Part shown: one piece after another, positions 1-5,287 of the stretch
Numbering within the stretch: the first letter of the stretch is position 1
Layout: each line of letters opens with the position of its first letter
Assembly (NCBI GenBank): GCA_020028535.1
Contig: JAIBHM010000131.1
Span: 1 to 5,287, forward strand
Direction of reading: 5' to 3'
Source of the DNA: Armatimonadota bacterium
GTDB lineage: Bacteria > Sysuimicrobiota > Sysuimicrobiia > Sysuimicrobiales > Kaftiobacteriaceae
DNA length: 5,287 nucleotides
Made by a program: the position numbers and the translations under genes
Notes under the pieces: model-generated
What the model was told of the DNA's origin: nothing
What the model saw: only the letters and a program-made list of their open reading frames with translations
Databases searched by the model: none

Positions 1-992
1 ACGCGCACGCCGCGCCGCTGCTCGAACTCCAGGAGGTCGCGGCTGTTGCGGTCGATCATCTTGAATTGGAAGTCAGCGGACTCGGCCAGAATCGCCCCAC
101 GAACAATCGCCTTCAATTCCGCAGATAGCGGGTCCCACTTCGATTTGTTGACGATGAACTCGAGCGTCTCCACTGGCTGGTGATAACTCTGCAGCATGTA
201 GACCTTGCGCACGTCCGGGAAGCCCAGCGCCTTGTCGGAGGTGGGGTTGTTAAATTCTGCGCCGTCGATCACACCTCGCTCCAGCGCCGGGACGATCTCT
301 CCGCCTGGCAGCGTCACGACTGAGGCGCCGAGCAAACTAAACAGGTCGGCAGAGAGTCCGACCGTTCGATACTTGGTGCGTTTCAGCTGCTCAGGGTTCG
401 TGATGGGGGTGCGGAACCACCCCAGCGGCTGAGTCGGCATCGGGCCGAGCAGGAACCCCACCACGTTCATGCGCATCTGCGTCATCAGGTCCTGGTACAT
501 ATCGAACCCGCCGCCATAGTAGAACCAGGACAAGATGTCGGTCGCGTCCATCCCAAACGACGGGCCCGTCCCGAAGAGACTGAAGGCGGGGTTCCGAGAG
601 TACCAGTAGGCGGGAACAGCGTATCCGCCGTCGAGCACTCCGCGGTTCACGCCGTCGATAATGTCAAACGTCCCCACCACGGCGCCCGACGGCAGCACGT
701 CGATCTTGAGGCGCCCGCCGGACATCTCGTCCACCTTCTTCGCCCAGTCCACGAATGAGACGTTCAGCTCATCGCGCGTGGCGAACCCGGACTGCACCTT
801 CCAGGTGGTCGGCGCCTGGGCGAACGTGGTCTTGATGTAGGGGAACTTCGTGGCGACCGTTACGCCTGCTGCGGCCGCAGTGACCTTCTTGAGAAACTCC
901 CGGCGCGATGAATTCGGACCGGGCTGGCTGGCGGGGGGCTTCCGGCGGGGGACAACATTCGCAACGCTCTTGCTGCCTTTCCTCTGGCCCAT
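1..992 (-). CDS. TRAP transporter solute-binding protein, TakP/FcbT1 (COG4663) type, Tat-exported; C-terminus cut off by window edge
   Basis: This is the extracytoplasmic solute receptor of a TRAP transporter. It captures a carboxylate-type ligand outside the membrane and hands it to the DctQ/DctM-type membrane subunits, none of which is in the window. Seen: 330 codons from ATG at 992 to the left edge with no stop. A twin-arginine motif SSRREFLKK (residues 28-36) is followed by an Ala-rich stretch and a likely cleavage near FAQA (57-60). Family hallmarks follow: YYGGGFDMY (158-166), LGWFR (190-194), KYRTVGL (207-213) with the conserved Arg209, GGEIVPALERGVIDGAEF (230-247) and NKSKW (282-286). 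These align by eye with Rhodobacter TakP, an alpha-keto-acid binder of about 365 residues. The Glu-Trp pair I recall near its ligand/cation site is Glu246-Phe247 here. About 40-60 residues are missing. The start is supported by a GGGGAG site and by the lack of any other nearby start. The ligand cannot be assigned; a 2-oxo or hydroxy acid is a guess. Confidence 0.93.
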   Translation of the reverse strand, partial: MGQRKGSKSVANVVPRRKPPASQPGPNSSRREFLKKVTAAAAGVTVATKFPYIKTTFAQAPTTWKVQSGFATRDELNVSFVDWAKKVDEMSGGRLKIDVLPSGAVVGTFDIIDGVNRGVLDGGYAVPAYWYSRNPAFSLFGTGPSFGMDATDILSWFYYGGGFDMYQDLMTQMRMNVVGFLLGPMPTQPLGWFRTPITNPEQLKRTKYRTVGLSADLFSLLGASVVTLPGGEIVPALERGVIDGAEFNNPTSDKALGFPDVRKVYMLQSYHQPVETLEFIVNKSKWDPLSAELKAIVRGAILAESADFQFKMIDRNSRDLLEFEQRRGVR

Positions 993-997
993 GGGCC

Positions 998-1004
998 TCT
1001 CCCC
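998..1004 (-). promoter_or_regulatory. Shine-Dalgarno site of the TRAP binding-protein gene
   Basis: The minus strand reads AAAGGGGAGAGGCCCATG, which puts GGGGAGA five bases before the ATG at 992. This fixes the start at 992 and gives an unusually long n-region of 29 residues before the twin arginines. No ATG, GTG or TTG lies in frame between this start and the Tat motif. Confidence 0.7.
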
Positions 1005-1045
1005 TTTCGCAGACTGACTCACTCACCGCAAACAGCGTCACAGAG

Positions 1046-1057
1046 TCAGATGTCTGA
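1046..1057. promoter_or_regulatory. Small palindrome, possible operator in the TRAP gene leader
   Basis: TCAGA-TG-TCTGA is a perfect inverted repeat with five-base arms and a two-base centre. It sits 54 bases upstream of the minus-strand start and just downstream of the candidate minus-strand promoter, a place where a repressor could act. Binding-protein genes of this kind are often controlled by GntR- or IclR-type regulators, but none is encoded in the window. A five-base arm can arise by chance. Confidence 0.2.
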
Positions 1058-1085
1058 ACGGGATGGAACAGGACGGTGTGCCGCC

Positions 1086-1115
1086 ATTATTACGCCACCC
1101 CGCACTCCCTGTCCT
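1086..1115 (-). promoter_or_regulatory. Candidate sigma-70-type promoter for the TRAP binding-protein gene
   Basis: On the minus strand, AGGACA (1110-1115, 4 of 6 matches to TTGACA) and AATAAT (1086-1091, 5 of 6 to TATAAT) are 18 bases apart. This is the only A/T-rich spot in the divergent region. Transcription would begin near 1079 and give a leader of roughly 87 bases that includes the palindrome at 1046-1057. The call rests on consensus matching only, in a lineage whose promoters are unknown. Confidence 0.3.
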
Positions 1116-1172
1116 GCCCCCGCTGAGCGGCTGGTCTGTAACATCCGTGCAACCGGCTGGTACGGCGGGCAC

Positions 1173-1178
1173 AAGGAG
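1173..1178 (+). promoter_or_regulatory. Shine-Dalgarno-like AAGGAG near the DUF2207 start
   Basis: AAGGAG is the best ribosome-binding match before this gene, but it sits awkwardly. It is two bases before a GTG at 1181, which is too close, and 32 bases before the ATG at 1211, which is too far. It is the reason the start of this gene stays uncertain. Confidence 0.4.
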
Positions 1179-1210
1179 CGGTGATATACCCGGCGAACGT
1201 TCGCAGCGCC

Positions 1211-3061
1211 ATGCTGCGCCAGTTATTCTTCATCGTCGCAGTGCTCCTCGTGCTGGCGGCACCGCCGGCCTGGGGGAAGGGATACGACCACCCGCTCATC
1301 GAGCAGACCTTCCGCCTGCTGCCGACGGGGGACGCGGACGTCGAGGAGATCCGCACGTTTCGTTTCGAGGGCGCTTTCTCCTGGGCAACGATTACCCGCA
1401 GCACCGTGGGCCAATACGGTGGCTACAACCTCGAGTATCAGGGCGTCTGGGACGCCGACACACGGCAGCCCCTACGCTATCAAGTTGAGCGCGAAGGCAA
1501 CGACGTGACCTTGCGGTGGTTCTACCAGGCGCAGGACACGACGAAGCGGTTTCTCGTGGCCTATCGGGTCCGGAACGCCGTCCAGCGCTACGCAGACGTC
1601 GCCCAATTCTACTGGAAGGCCGTGGAAGGTGACCACGCCCCAATCGACCGTGTCCGCATCACGATCGTTCCACCGGCTCGCAGCCTGACGTTGTTCAAGG
1701 TTTTCGTCCACAGCAAAGCCTCGCCGGGGGAGCTGGAGATCGCCCCTGACCTCAGCCATGCCGTGATTTCCCAGACCGGGATTCCCGAGACCAGCTTCGT
1801 CGAGGTGCGCGTACTCCTGGAACCGGCGATCTTCGCTCAGGCGCCGGTGCAGGGCGGTCAGGACTATGCCGCGCTCCTCGCCGACGAACGCCGCCAATCC
1901 GAGAGGGAGCTGCGGATCTGGACCCTCTTCAGGACCGGGATCACAATTTCCGGATTGATCGTCCTGGCGCTCATTGGTGGATTCGTCTGGACCTACTATC
2001 GGTACGGCCAGGAGCCCGCGGTCACCTACTCCGGCATCTACGAGCGCGAGCCCCCGCGACCGCTCCCGCCTGCCGTGGTCCCGGCGATCATGACGCAGGG
2101 CAAGGTCGAACGAGTCCACCTGCCTAGAGCGTTCGGGGCAACGCTGCTCGAAGCCGCGCGGCTGGGATACCTGGAAATCGAGGAGCGGCAGGACAGCGGC
2201 CTCCTCGGGACGGGGTTGTTCAAGGACACCGACCTCATCTACCGGCTGACGGGGAAAGGCAAAGAGCTGTTGAGACGACGAACCTCGCCTGAGCTGCCGT
2301 CGGGCGAGCGCGCTTTCGAACCGTTTGAGATCGCCGTGCTGGAGGTGGTCTTCAAGAACGCCGGATCTGCGGATGTGGCGACGAGCGACGCCATCGAAGC
2401 ATGGGGGAAGCGTATCGTGGGCCGGAAGAGCAACTTCCTACGTTTTATCGAACTGTGGGGGCCGCAGCTCCGGAGCTGGTTCGAGGGCAAGTTCTTCAAG
2501 CTCGACGACCCCGCGAGCGAACGCGCCAAAGTGGTTTTCATCGGCGTGACGATTGCGGTGATCGCCGTCGCCTTCTTTGTCGGATTCGGAGTCTCGCTGT
2601 TCGTCGCGGGGCCCGTCGGTGTACTGTTGATCGTGCTGGCCTACCGGGGCCTCTCGCGACGCACTCCCCAGGCCGCCCTCGAGGTCCGAAAGTGGGAGGC
2701 GTTCCGCCGCTTCATGAGCGACTTCTCAGCCATGAAAGACGCCGGCCCTCAGTTGCTGCACTTGTGGGAGCATTACCTGGTCTACGCCATGGCGCTCGGC
2801 GTAGCAGACCGGTTGCTGAACAACCTCAAACTCGTGGCGGCAGAGCTCCATCAGCCGGTGCCATCCGCGCGCTGGTTTCATTCACCCTCCATCGACCGGG
2901 GAATGCCCGGAATGTCGGTATCATCATTGGAGTCGCTCACGCGATCATTCCAGAACTTCCAGAACCTCTCGCGGGCGCTCTCGAGCTCGACCGGCAGCGG
3001 TGGGGGTTTCAGCGGCGGCGGGGGCGGGGGCGGTGGTGGCGGAAGCAGCCGCGCGGGGTGA
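1211..3061 (+). CDS. DUF2207 domain-containing membrane protein (COG4907 type) with Gly-rich C-terminus
   Basis: This is a predicted cell-envelope protein of the DUF2207/COG4907 family (E. coli YciQ is a member as I recall), whose function is unknown. Seen, numbering from ATG 1211 (616 residues): a signal peptide MLRQLFFIVAVLLVLAAPPA ending near AWG (20-22); a beta-rich extracytoplasmic DUF2207 domain, about 26-235; a membrane helix (243-262) followed by the typical YYRYGQEP; a Pro-rich link and a cytoplasmic segment starting VERVHLPRAFGATLLEAARL that resembles a small winged-helix-like fold; two adjacent helices (about 441-460 and 461-478); and a tail with a run of ten glycines (595-616). 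The overall order and the Gly/Ser tail are characteristic of the family, and the length is usual. I chose the ATG because it starts a compact signal peptide. The alternative GTG at 1181 adds ten residues and has AAGGAG only two bases upstream. The gene stands alone: divergent from the TRAP gene and convergent with the stalk-domain gene. Confidence 0.9.
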   Translation: MLRQLFFIVAVLLVLAAPPAWGKGYDHPLIEQTFRLLPTGDADVEEIRTFRFEGAFSWATITRSTVGQYGGYNLEYQGVWDADTRQPLRYQVEREGNDVTLRWFYQAQDTTKRFLVAYRVRNAVQRYADVAQFYWKAVEGDHAPIDRVRITIVPPARSLTLFKVFVHSKASPGELEIAPDLSHAVISQTGIPETSFVEVRVLLEPAIFAQAPVQGGQDYAALLADERRQSERELRIWTLFRTGITISGLIVLALIGGFVWTYYRYGQEPAVTYSGIYEREPPRPLPPAVVPAIMTQGKVERVHLPRAFGATLLEAARLGYLEIEERQDSGLLGTGLFKDTDLIYRLTGKGKELLRRRTSPELPSGERAFEPFEIAVLEVVFKNAGSADVATSDAIEAWGKRIVGRKSNFLRFIELWGPQLRSWFEGKFFKLDDPASERAKVVFIGVTIAVIAVAFFVGFGVSLFVAGPVGVLLIVLAYRGLSRRTPQAALEVRKWEAFRRFMSDFSAMKDAGPQLLHLWEHYLVYAMALGVADRLLNNLKLVAAELHQPVPSARWFHSPSIDRGMPGMSVSSLESLTRSFQNFQNLSRALSSSTGSGGGFSGGGGGGGGGGSSRAG

Positions 3062-3142
3062 TCAGGAAGGCACCTATATAAGGAAGGAGGCAGTGCCTAT
3101 GATAGACACTGCCTCCTTGTGCGTTTCGAGCCTTCTTCGATC
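3062..3142. other. Convergent intergenic region
   Basis: These 81 bases separate two stop codons that face each other, TGA at 3059-3061 and TAG (minus strand) at 3143-3145. The only structure is the hairpin at 3084-3118. A weaker, mutually exclusive pairing also exists between AGGCAC (3068-3073) and GTGCCT (3093-3098), which would compete for the left arm of the main stem. Confidence 0.7.
3084..3118. terminator. Perfect 12-bp hairpin, probable bidirectional terminator of two convergent genes
   Basis: AAGGAGGCAGTG (3084-3095) and CACTGCCTCCTT (3107-3118) are exact reverse complements around an 11-base loop. The hairpin lies 22 bases past the DUF2207 stop and 24 bases past the stop of the minus-strand gene, which is where a shared terminator is expected. 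On the minus strand it is followed by TTCCTTATATAGG, a modest U-rich tail. On the plus strand the following bases, GTGCGTTTCG, are U-poor, so intrinsic termination should work better for the minus-strand gene. Oddly, the stem contains a full Shine-Dalgarno sequence and its complement, described under findings. Confidence 0.72.
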
Positions 3143-5269
3143 CTACGTCTGTGTGACCGTGACCGTCGTGGGTGGTGACCGGCGGCCGGCAGGATCAATA
3201 GCCACCGCGGTAATCGTCAAGGTGGCGTTGGGGATGCGGATTGTCGGGTTGATGCTCACTTGCCAGTTCCCCGACGCGTTCGCGGTCGCCCTGACTTCAC
3301 CGTACGTCCCACTGAGGTTGAACAGCAGCAGAGTCCCGCGGTAGTCCACCCGCACGATCACCTGCGAGCCGGGCACCGCGGTTCCGTTGATCACAATGGG
3401 TGCGCCAACGCGTGTCCCCTCAGAAGGCGACGTGATGGTCGCAGACAGTCCCTGCTGGCCGATCAATGACAGCCGAGTGGTTGCCGCCACGGTTTCACTC
3501 TGTCCGCCGCGCGACATGGTGACCAAGATCCGCGCGTTCTGTATGCTGTGCTGCGGCTGGACCACGAACTGGCCGACGAACACGCCGGGCTGGCCGCTGA
3601 CTTCGGCCATCGGGATGTTCTGCTGGACGCCCTCGATGGTGAATGAAGCCTGGCTCCCGGACTCACCGAGCGCCGTCACCGTCAGAGTCTGGCCAGCCTG
3701 CAGCGGAGTGGTCGGGTTCACCGATACTGCACGGATCAGCGAACCCTGCACCGCACCGATGGTGAAGGCCCACTCGTCGTTGGTCTGGTTGCCGGCCCGG
3801 TCGCGGATGGCCGCCCGCACCGTCACGGTACCCGTATTGAGATTATTCGGGGGTACGTAACTGATCGCCGTCTCGGTGATTGTCGCGCTCCCGGTCACGT
3901 TCTGGCCGTTCACCATCAGGCGCGTGGCCTGCGGGTCGACGCCGGAGCCCTGATCAGCATACGTAATGAAGATATTCGGTCGGAAGTTGTTGACCATCGT
4001 CCCGGGCTGCGGGAATCGCTGCGTCACAACCGGTCCCTGGGAGTCAAACGTCACGGCGGTCGCGGACTGCATCACCGCCTCCTGCCCACCCAGCCTCAGA
4101 TGGCCGAGGATGGCCGCGTTGGCGATGTTATGGCCGGCCTGGACCGTGAACGTGCCGCGATAGACGCCCGAGGCAACCTCGCGCATCTGGATGCCGGAGG
4201 CGACGTTGAAGATGTCGAATGTCGCCTGGCCGCCAGGCGTGCCGCGCAGCTCGACGGTAAGCGTCTCGCCCGCGCGCACGGGTCGCGTGGCATTGTGCGT
4301 GAATGCGGTGATGCGAACCTGGCCGGTCGGAGGAGGCGAAGGCTGGGCCGCCGGCTGCGCGGACACTTCGATCACCTGGCCGGTCTGCGGGTTCAACCGC
4401 AGCGTTACCTCCATGCCGGCCCGCAAAGTATCTCGCGATACGACGCGCCCGTCGATCATGATCGCCACGTCGTCGGACAGCGTGTACACCTGGCCGTTCG
4501 AGAGCACGATCGTGCGGCCTCCGCCTGCGATCGCCTCGATGCGGCCGGATACCCAACGCGTTTGCGCGCGCACCAGGATCGCCTGGTTCTGAGCGCCGAG
4601 GGTCACCGTCACGGTGTCGCCCACCCGCAGGTCGGCGAGGCCGATCGCCCCGACCTGACCCGTCTCAACGTTCATGCGGGTGATCGCCGTGTTGGATGTG
4701 ATGACGATCGTGTGGACCGTGTTACCGCGCTCCACAAACAGCCGCTGGTTCTGCACATCGACGCGGAGGACGGTTCCTTCGATCACGCTCGGACCGGGAA
4801 CCGGCGGCTGGCCGCTCGGCGGCGGCGGTGGTTGGGCCACAGACCCGGATGTAATCATGACCACCCGCGTGGACGGCATCCAATCGACCCGGGCCCCCAG
4901 CGATTCACTAATGAAGCGCAGCGGCACCAATGTACGGCTGCCGACGATCTGTGGCGGCACGTCGAGGAACATCTGCCGTCCACTGACCGAGGCGACCCGG
5001 CTGCCTATCGTCAGCTGCACCTGGTCCGACCCACGGACGGCCAGGATGCTCCGCGTCCCTGGGTTCCACTGCACGAACGCACCCAGGCGTTCAAACACGC
5101 CGCGCAGAGGAACCAGGACTCTGCCTCCGATGACAACCGGAGGCTGGTCAAAGAATACAGGTGACCCGTCGACGATCACCCGCACCGCTTGGGCCTGGGC
5201 CGGCGCGCTCGTGATCATGCTCAGACCGAGCGCCAGCACCAGGACCAGTGCTATACGAGCTCTCCACAT
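3143..5269 (-). CDS. Secreted multidomain stalk protein: copper amine oxidase N-terminal-like domain, DUF5666-like domains and Ig-like repeats
   Basis: A complete 708-residue exported protein, probably attached to or released from the cell surface; no enzyme activity is evident. In order: a signal peptide MWRARIALVLVLALGLSMIT ending near AQAQA (24-28); a copper-amine-oxidase N-terminal (PF07833, 'stalk') domain, 29-138, made of two half-repeats containing VLVPLRGVFERLGAFVQW (51-68) and TLVPLRFISESLGARVDW (113-130); a Pro-rich linker (147-160); two DUF5666-like beta domains (162-237 and 240-303); a second Pro-rich linker (305-316); a 90-residue module (317-408); an Ig-like domain (412-505); a second copy of the module (511-601); and a final Ig-like domain (608-707). 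The catalytic part of copper amine oxidases is absent, as is usual for this family. I see no LPXTG, SLH motif or C-terminal membrane helix, so the anchor is unknown. The start is fixed by AAGGAGG nine bases upstream and by the signal peptide. Adhesion or a structural role in the envelope is inferred from the domains alone. Confidence 0.9.
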   Translation of the reverse strand: MWRARIALVLVLALGLSMITSAPAQAQAVRVIVDGSPVFFDQPPVVIGGRVLVPLRGVFERLGAFVQWNPGTRSILAVRGSDQVQLTIGSRVASVSGRQMFLDVPPQIVGSRTLVPLRFISESLGARVDWMPSTRVVMITSGSVAQPPPPPSGQPPVPGPSVIEGTVLRVDVQNQRLFVERGNTVHTIVITSNTAITRMNVETGQVGAIGLADLRVGDTVTVTLGAQNQAILVRAQTRWVSGRIEAIAGGGRTIVLSNGQVYTLSDDVAIMIDGRVVSRDTLRAGMEVTLRLNPQTGQVIEVSAQPAAQPSPPPTGQVRITAFTHNATRPVRAGETLTVELRGTPGGQATFDIFNVASGIQMREVASGVYRGTFTVQAGHNIANAAILGHLRLGGQEAVMQSATAVTFDSQGPVVTQRFPQPGTMVNNFRPNIFITYADQGSGVDPQATRLMVNGQNVTGSATITETAISYVPPNNLNTGTVTVRAAIRDRAGNQTNDEWAFTIGAVQGSLIRAVSVNPTTPLQAGQTLTVTALGESGSQASFTIEGVQQNIPMAEVSGQPGVFVGQFVVQPQHSIQNARILVTMSRGGQSETVAATTRLSLIGQQGLSATITSPSEGTRVGAPIVINGTAVPGSQVIVRVDYRGTLLLFNLSGTYGEVRATANASGNWQVSINPTIRIPNATLTITAVAIDPAGRRSPPTTVTVTQT
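3467..3739 (-). repeat. Protein-level repeat, copy 2 (residues 511-601 of the stalk protein)
   Basis: This is the partner of the module at residues 317-408. The equivalent landmarks are PLQAGQTLTVTA (522-533), GSQASFTI (538-545), IPMAEVSGQPGVFVGQFVVQ (552-571), HSIQNARIL (574-582) and SRGGQS. It carries a two-residue insertion before the G-V-[YF]-x-G-x-F-x-V-Q core. Neither copy has frameshifts or stops, so both appear to be kept by selection. Confidence 0.75.
4046..4321 (-). repeat. Protein-level repeat, copy 1 (residues 317-408 of the stalk protein)
   Basis: A beta-rich module of about 90 residues. Landmarks are PVRAGETLTVEL (330-341), GGQATFDI (346-353), IQMREVASGVYRGTFTVQ (360-377), HNIANAAIL (380-388) and a closing RLGGQE. 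It matches copy 2 along its full length in protein sequence, although the DNA has diverged. An Ig-like domain follows each copy. Confidence 0.75.
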
Positions 5270-5278
5270 GGGTAACTC

Positions 5279-5285
5279 CCTCCTT
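5279..5285 (-). promoter_or_regulatory. Shine-Dalgarno site of the stalk-protein gene
   Basis: The minus strand reads ACAAGGAGGGAGTTACCCATG. AAGGAGG is a full match to the 16S anti-Shine-Dalgarno sequence, nine bases before the ATG at 5269, and it decides the start. The promoter lies beyond the right edge of the window. Confidence 0.8.
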
Positions 5286-5287
5286 GT

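Larger units (their letters stand above)
993..1210. other. Divergent intergenic region between the TRAP gene and the DUF2207 gene
   Basis: These 218 bases separate two genes that point away from each other, so the region should hold both promoters. Besides the candidate minus-strand promoter and the palindrome, it holds CCGCT-G-AGCGG (1120-1130), a second short palindrome. It also holds the direct repeat CGGCTGGT at 1128-1135 and 1154-1161, 26 bases apart. A plus-strand -10-like TGTAAC (1137-1142) has only a poor -35 partner (CTGCCC at 1114-1119), so I do not call a plus-strand promoter. I see no tRNA, riboswitch or coding sequence here. The short open frame starting at 1063 overlaps the DUF2207 gene out of frame and has no recognisable content. 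Confidence 0.6.

Noticed and set aside
769..1041. A 90-codon minus-strand open frame overlapping the start of the TRAP gene
   Set aside because: It is out of frame with the Tat signal and binding-protein sequence and is composed of Arg/His/Glu-rich translation with no domain.
1472..2119. A 215-codon minus-strand open frame opposite the DUF2207 gene
   Set aside because: It is a low-complexity, charged antisense frame without a ribosome site or family resemblance, and the plus-strand gene explains the region.
2401..3081. A 226-codon plus-strand open frame overlapping the DUF2207 gene in another frame
   Set aside because: It is Arg/Gly/Pro-rich out-of-frame translation. The DUF2207 frame continues through two membrane helices to the family-typical Gly tail, so there is no sign of a frameshift.
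3068..3098. AGGCAC/GTGCCT pairing that could compete with the main hairpin, as in an attenuator
   Set aside because: A six-base stem cannot compete with the perfect 12-bp stem, and there is no downstream plus-strand gene to regulate.
3099..3344. An 81-codon plus-strand open frame with a well-spaced AAGGAGG site
   Set aside because: It lies fully antisense to the 3' end of the stalk-protein gene, has no recognisable domain, and its ribosome site is locked in the hairpin stem. I kept it only as a finding.
4100..5164. A 354-codon plus-strand open frame opposite the stalk-protein gene
   Set aside because: The product is rich in Arg, His and Asp with no hydrophobic core or domain pattern, typical of the antisense frame of a high-GC gene. 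The minus-strand product has a signal peptide, a strong ribosome site and clear domains.
3143..5269. Possible copper amine oxidase enzyme
   Set aside because: Only the N-terminal stalk-type domain is present. The catalytic domain with its topaquinone Tyr and copper-binding His residues is missing, so no oxidase activity should be annotated.

Overview
The window is high-GC bacterial DNA with three protein-coding genes and no RNA gene, mobile element or CRISPR array that I can support. The G/C-rich third codon positions, the strong Shine-Dalgarno sites (AAGGAGG and GGGGAG types), the Tat-dependent TRAP binding protein and the cell-surface protein with a copper-amine-oxidase-N 'stalk' domain suggest a free-living soil, sediment or subsurface bacterium. 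The stalk domain is most common in Terrabacteria-type lineages (Firmicutes, Armatimonadota and relatives). This placement is a guess from style, not from a marker gene.

Layout. Positions 1-992, minus strand: the N-terminal 330 residues of a TRAP-transporter solute-binding protein of the TakP/FcbT1 (COG4663) type. It has a Tat signal and runs off the left edge. Positions 993-1210: a divergent intergenic region with a candidate minus-strand promoter, a small palindrome and a short direct repeat. Positions 1211-3061, plus strand: a secreted/membrane-anchored DUF2207-family protein with a signal peptide, a large extracytoplasmic domain, three further membrane segments and a poly-glycine tail. Positions 3062-3142: a convergent intergenic region that holds a perfect 12-bp hairpin, probably a shared terminator. 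Positions 3143-5269, minus strand: a complete 708-residue secreted multidomain protein. Its parts are a signal peptide, a copper-amine-oxidase N-terminal-like domain, two DUF5666-like beta domains, and then two copies of a [90-residue beta module + Ig-like domain] unit. Its Shine-Dalgarno site is the last thing in the window.

All three products are exported or membrane proteins, but there is no sign of one shared pathway. The three genes are separate transcription units: the first two diverge and the last two converge. Partner genes, notably the TRAP membrane subunits, would have to lie outside the window. I see no convincing new defence, mobile or RNA system. The most unusual elements are the terminator-like hairpin, whose stem carries both a perfect Shine-Dalgarno sequence and its complement around an ATG in the loop, and the internally duplicated architecture of the 708-residue protein.
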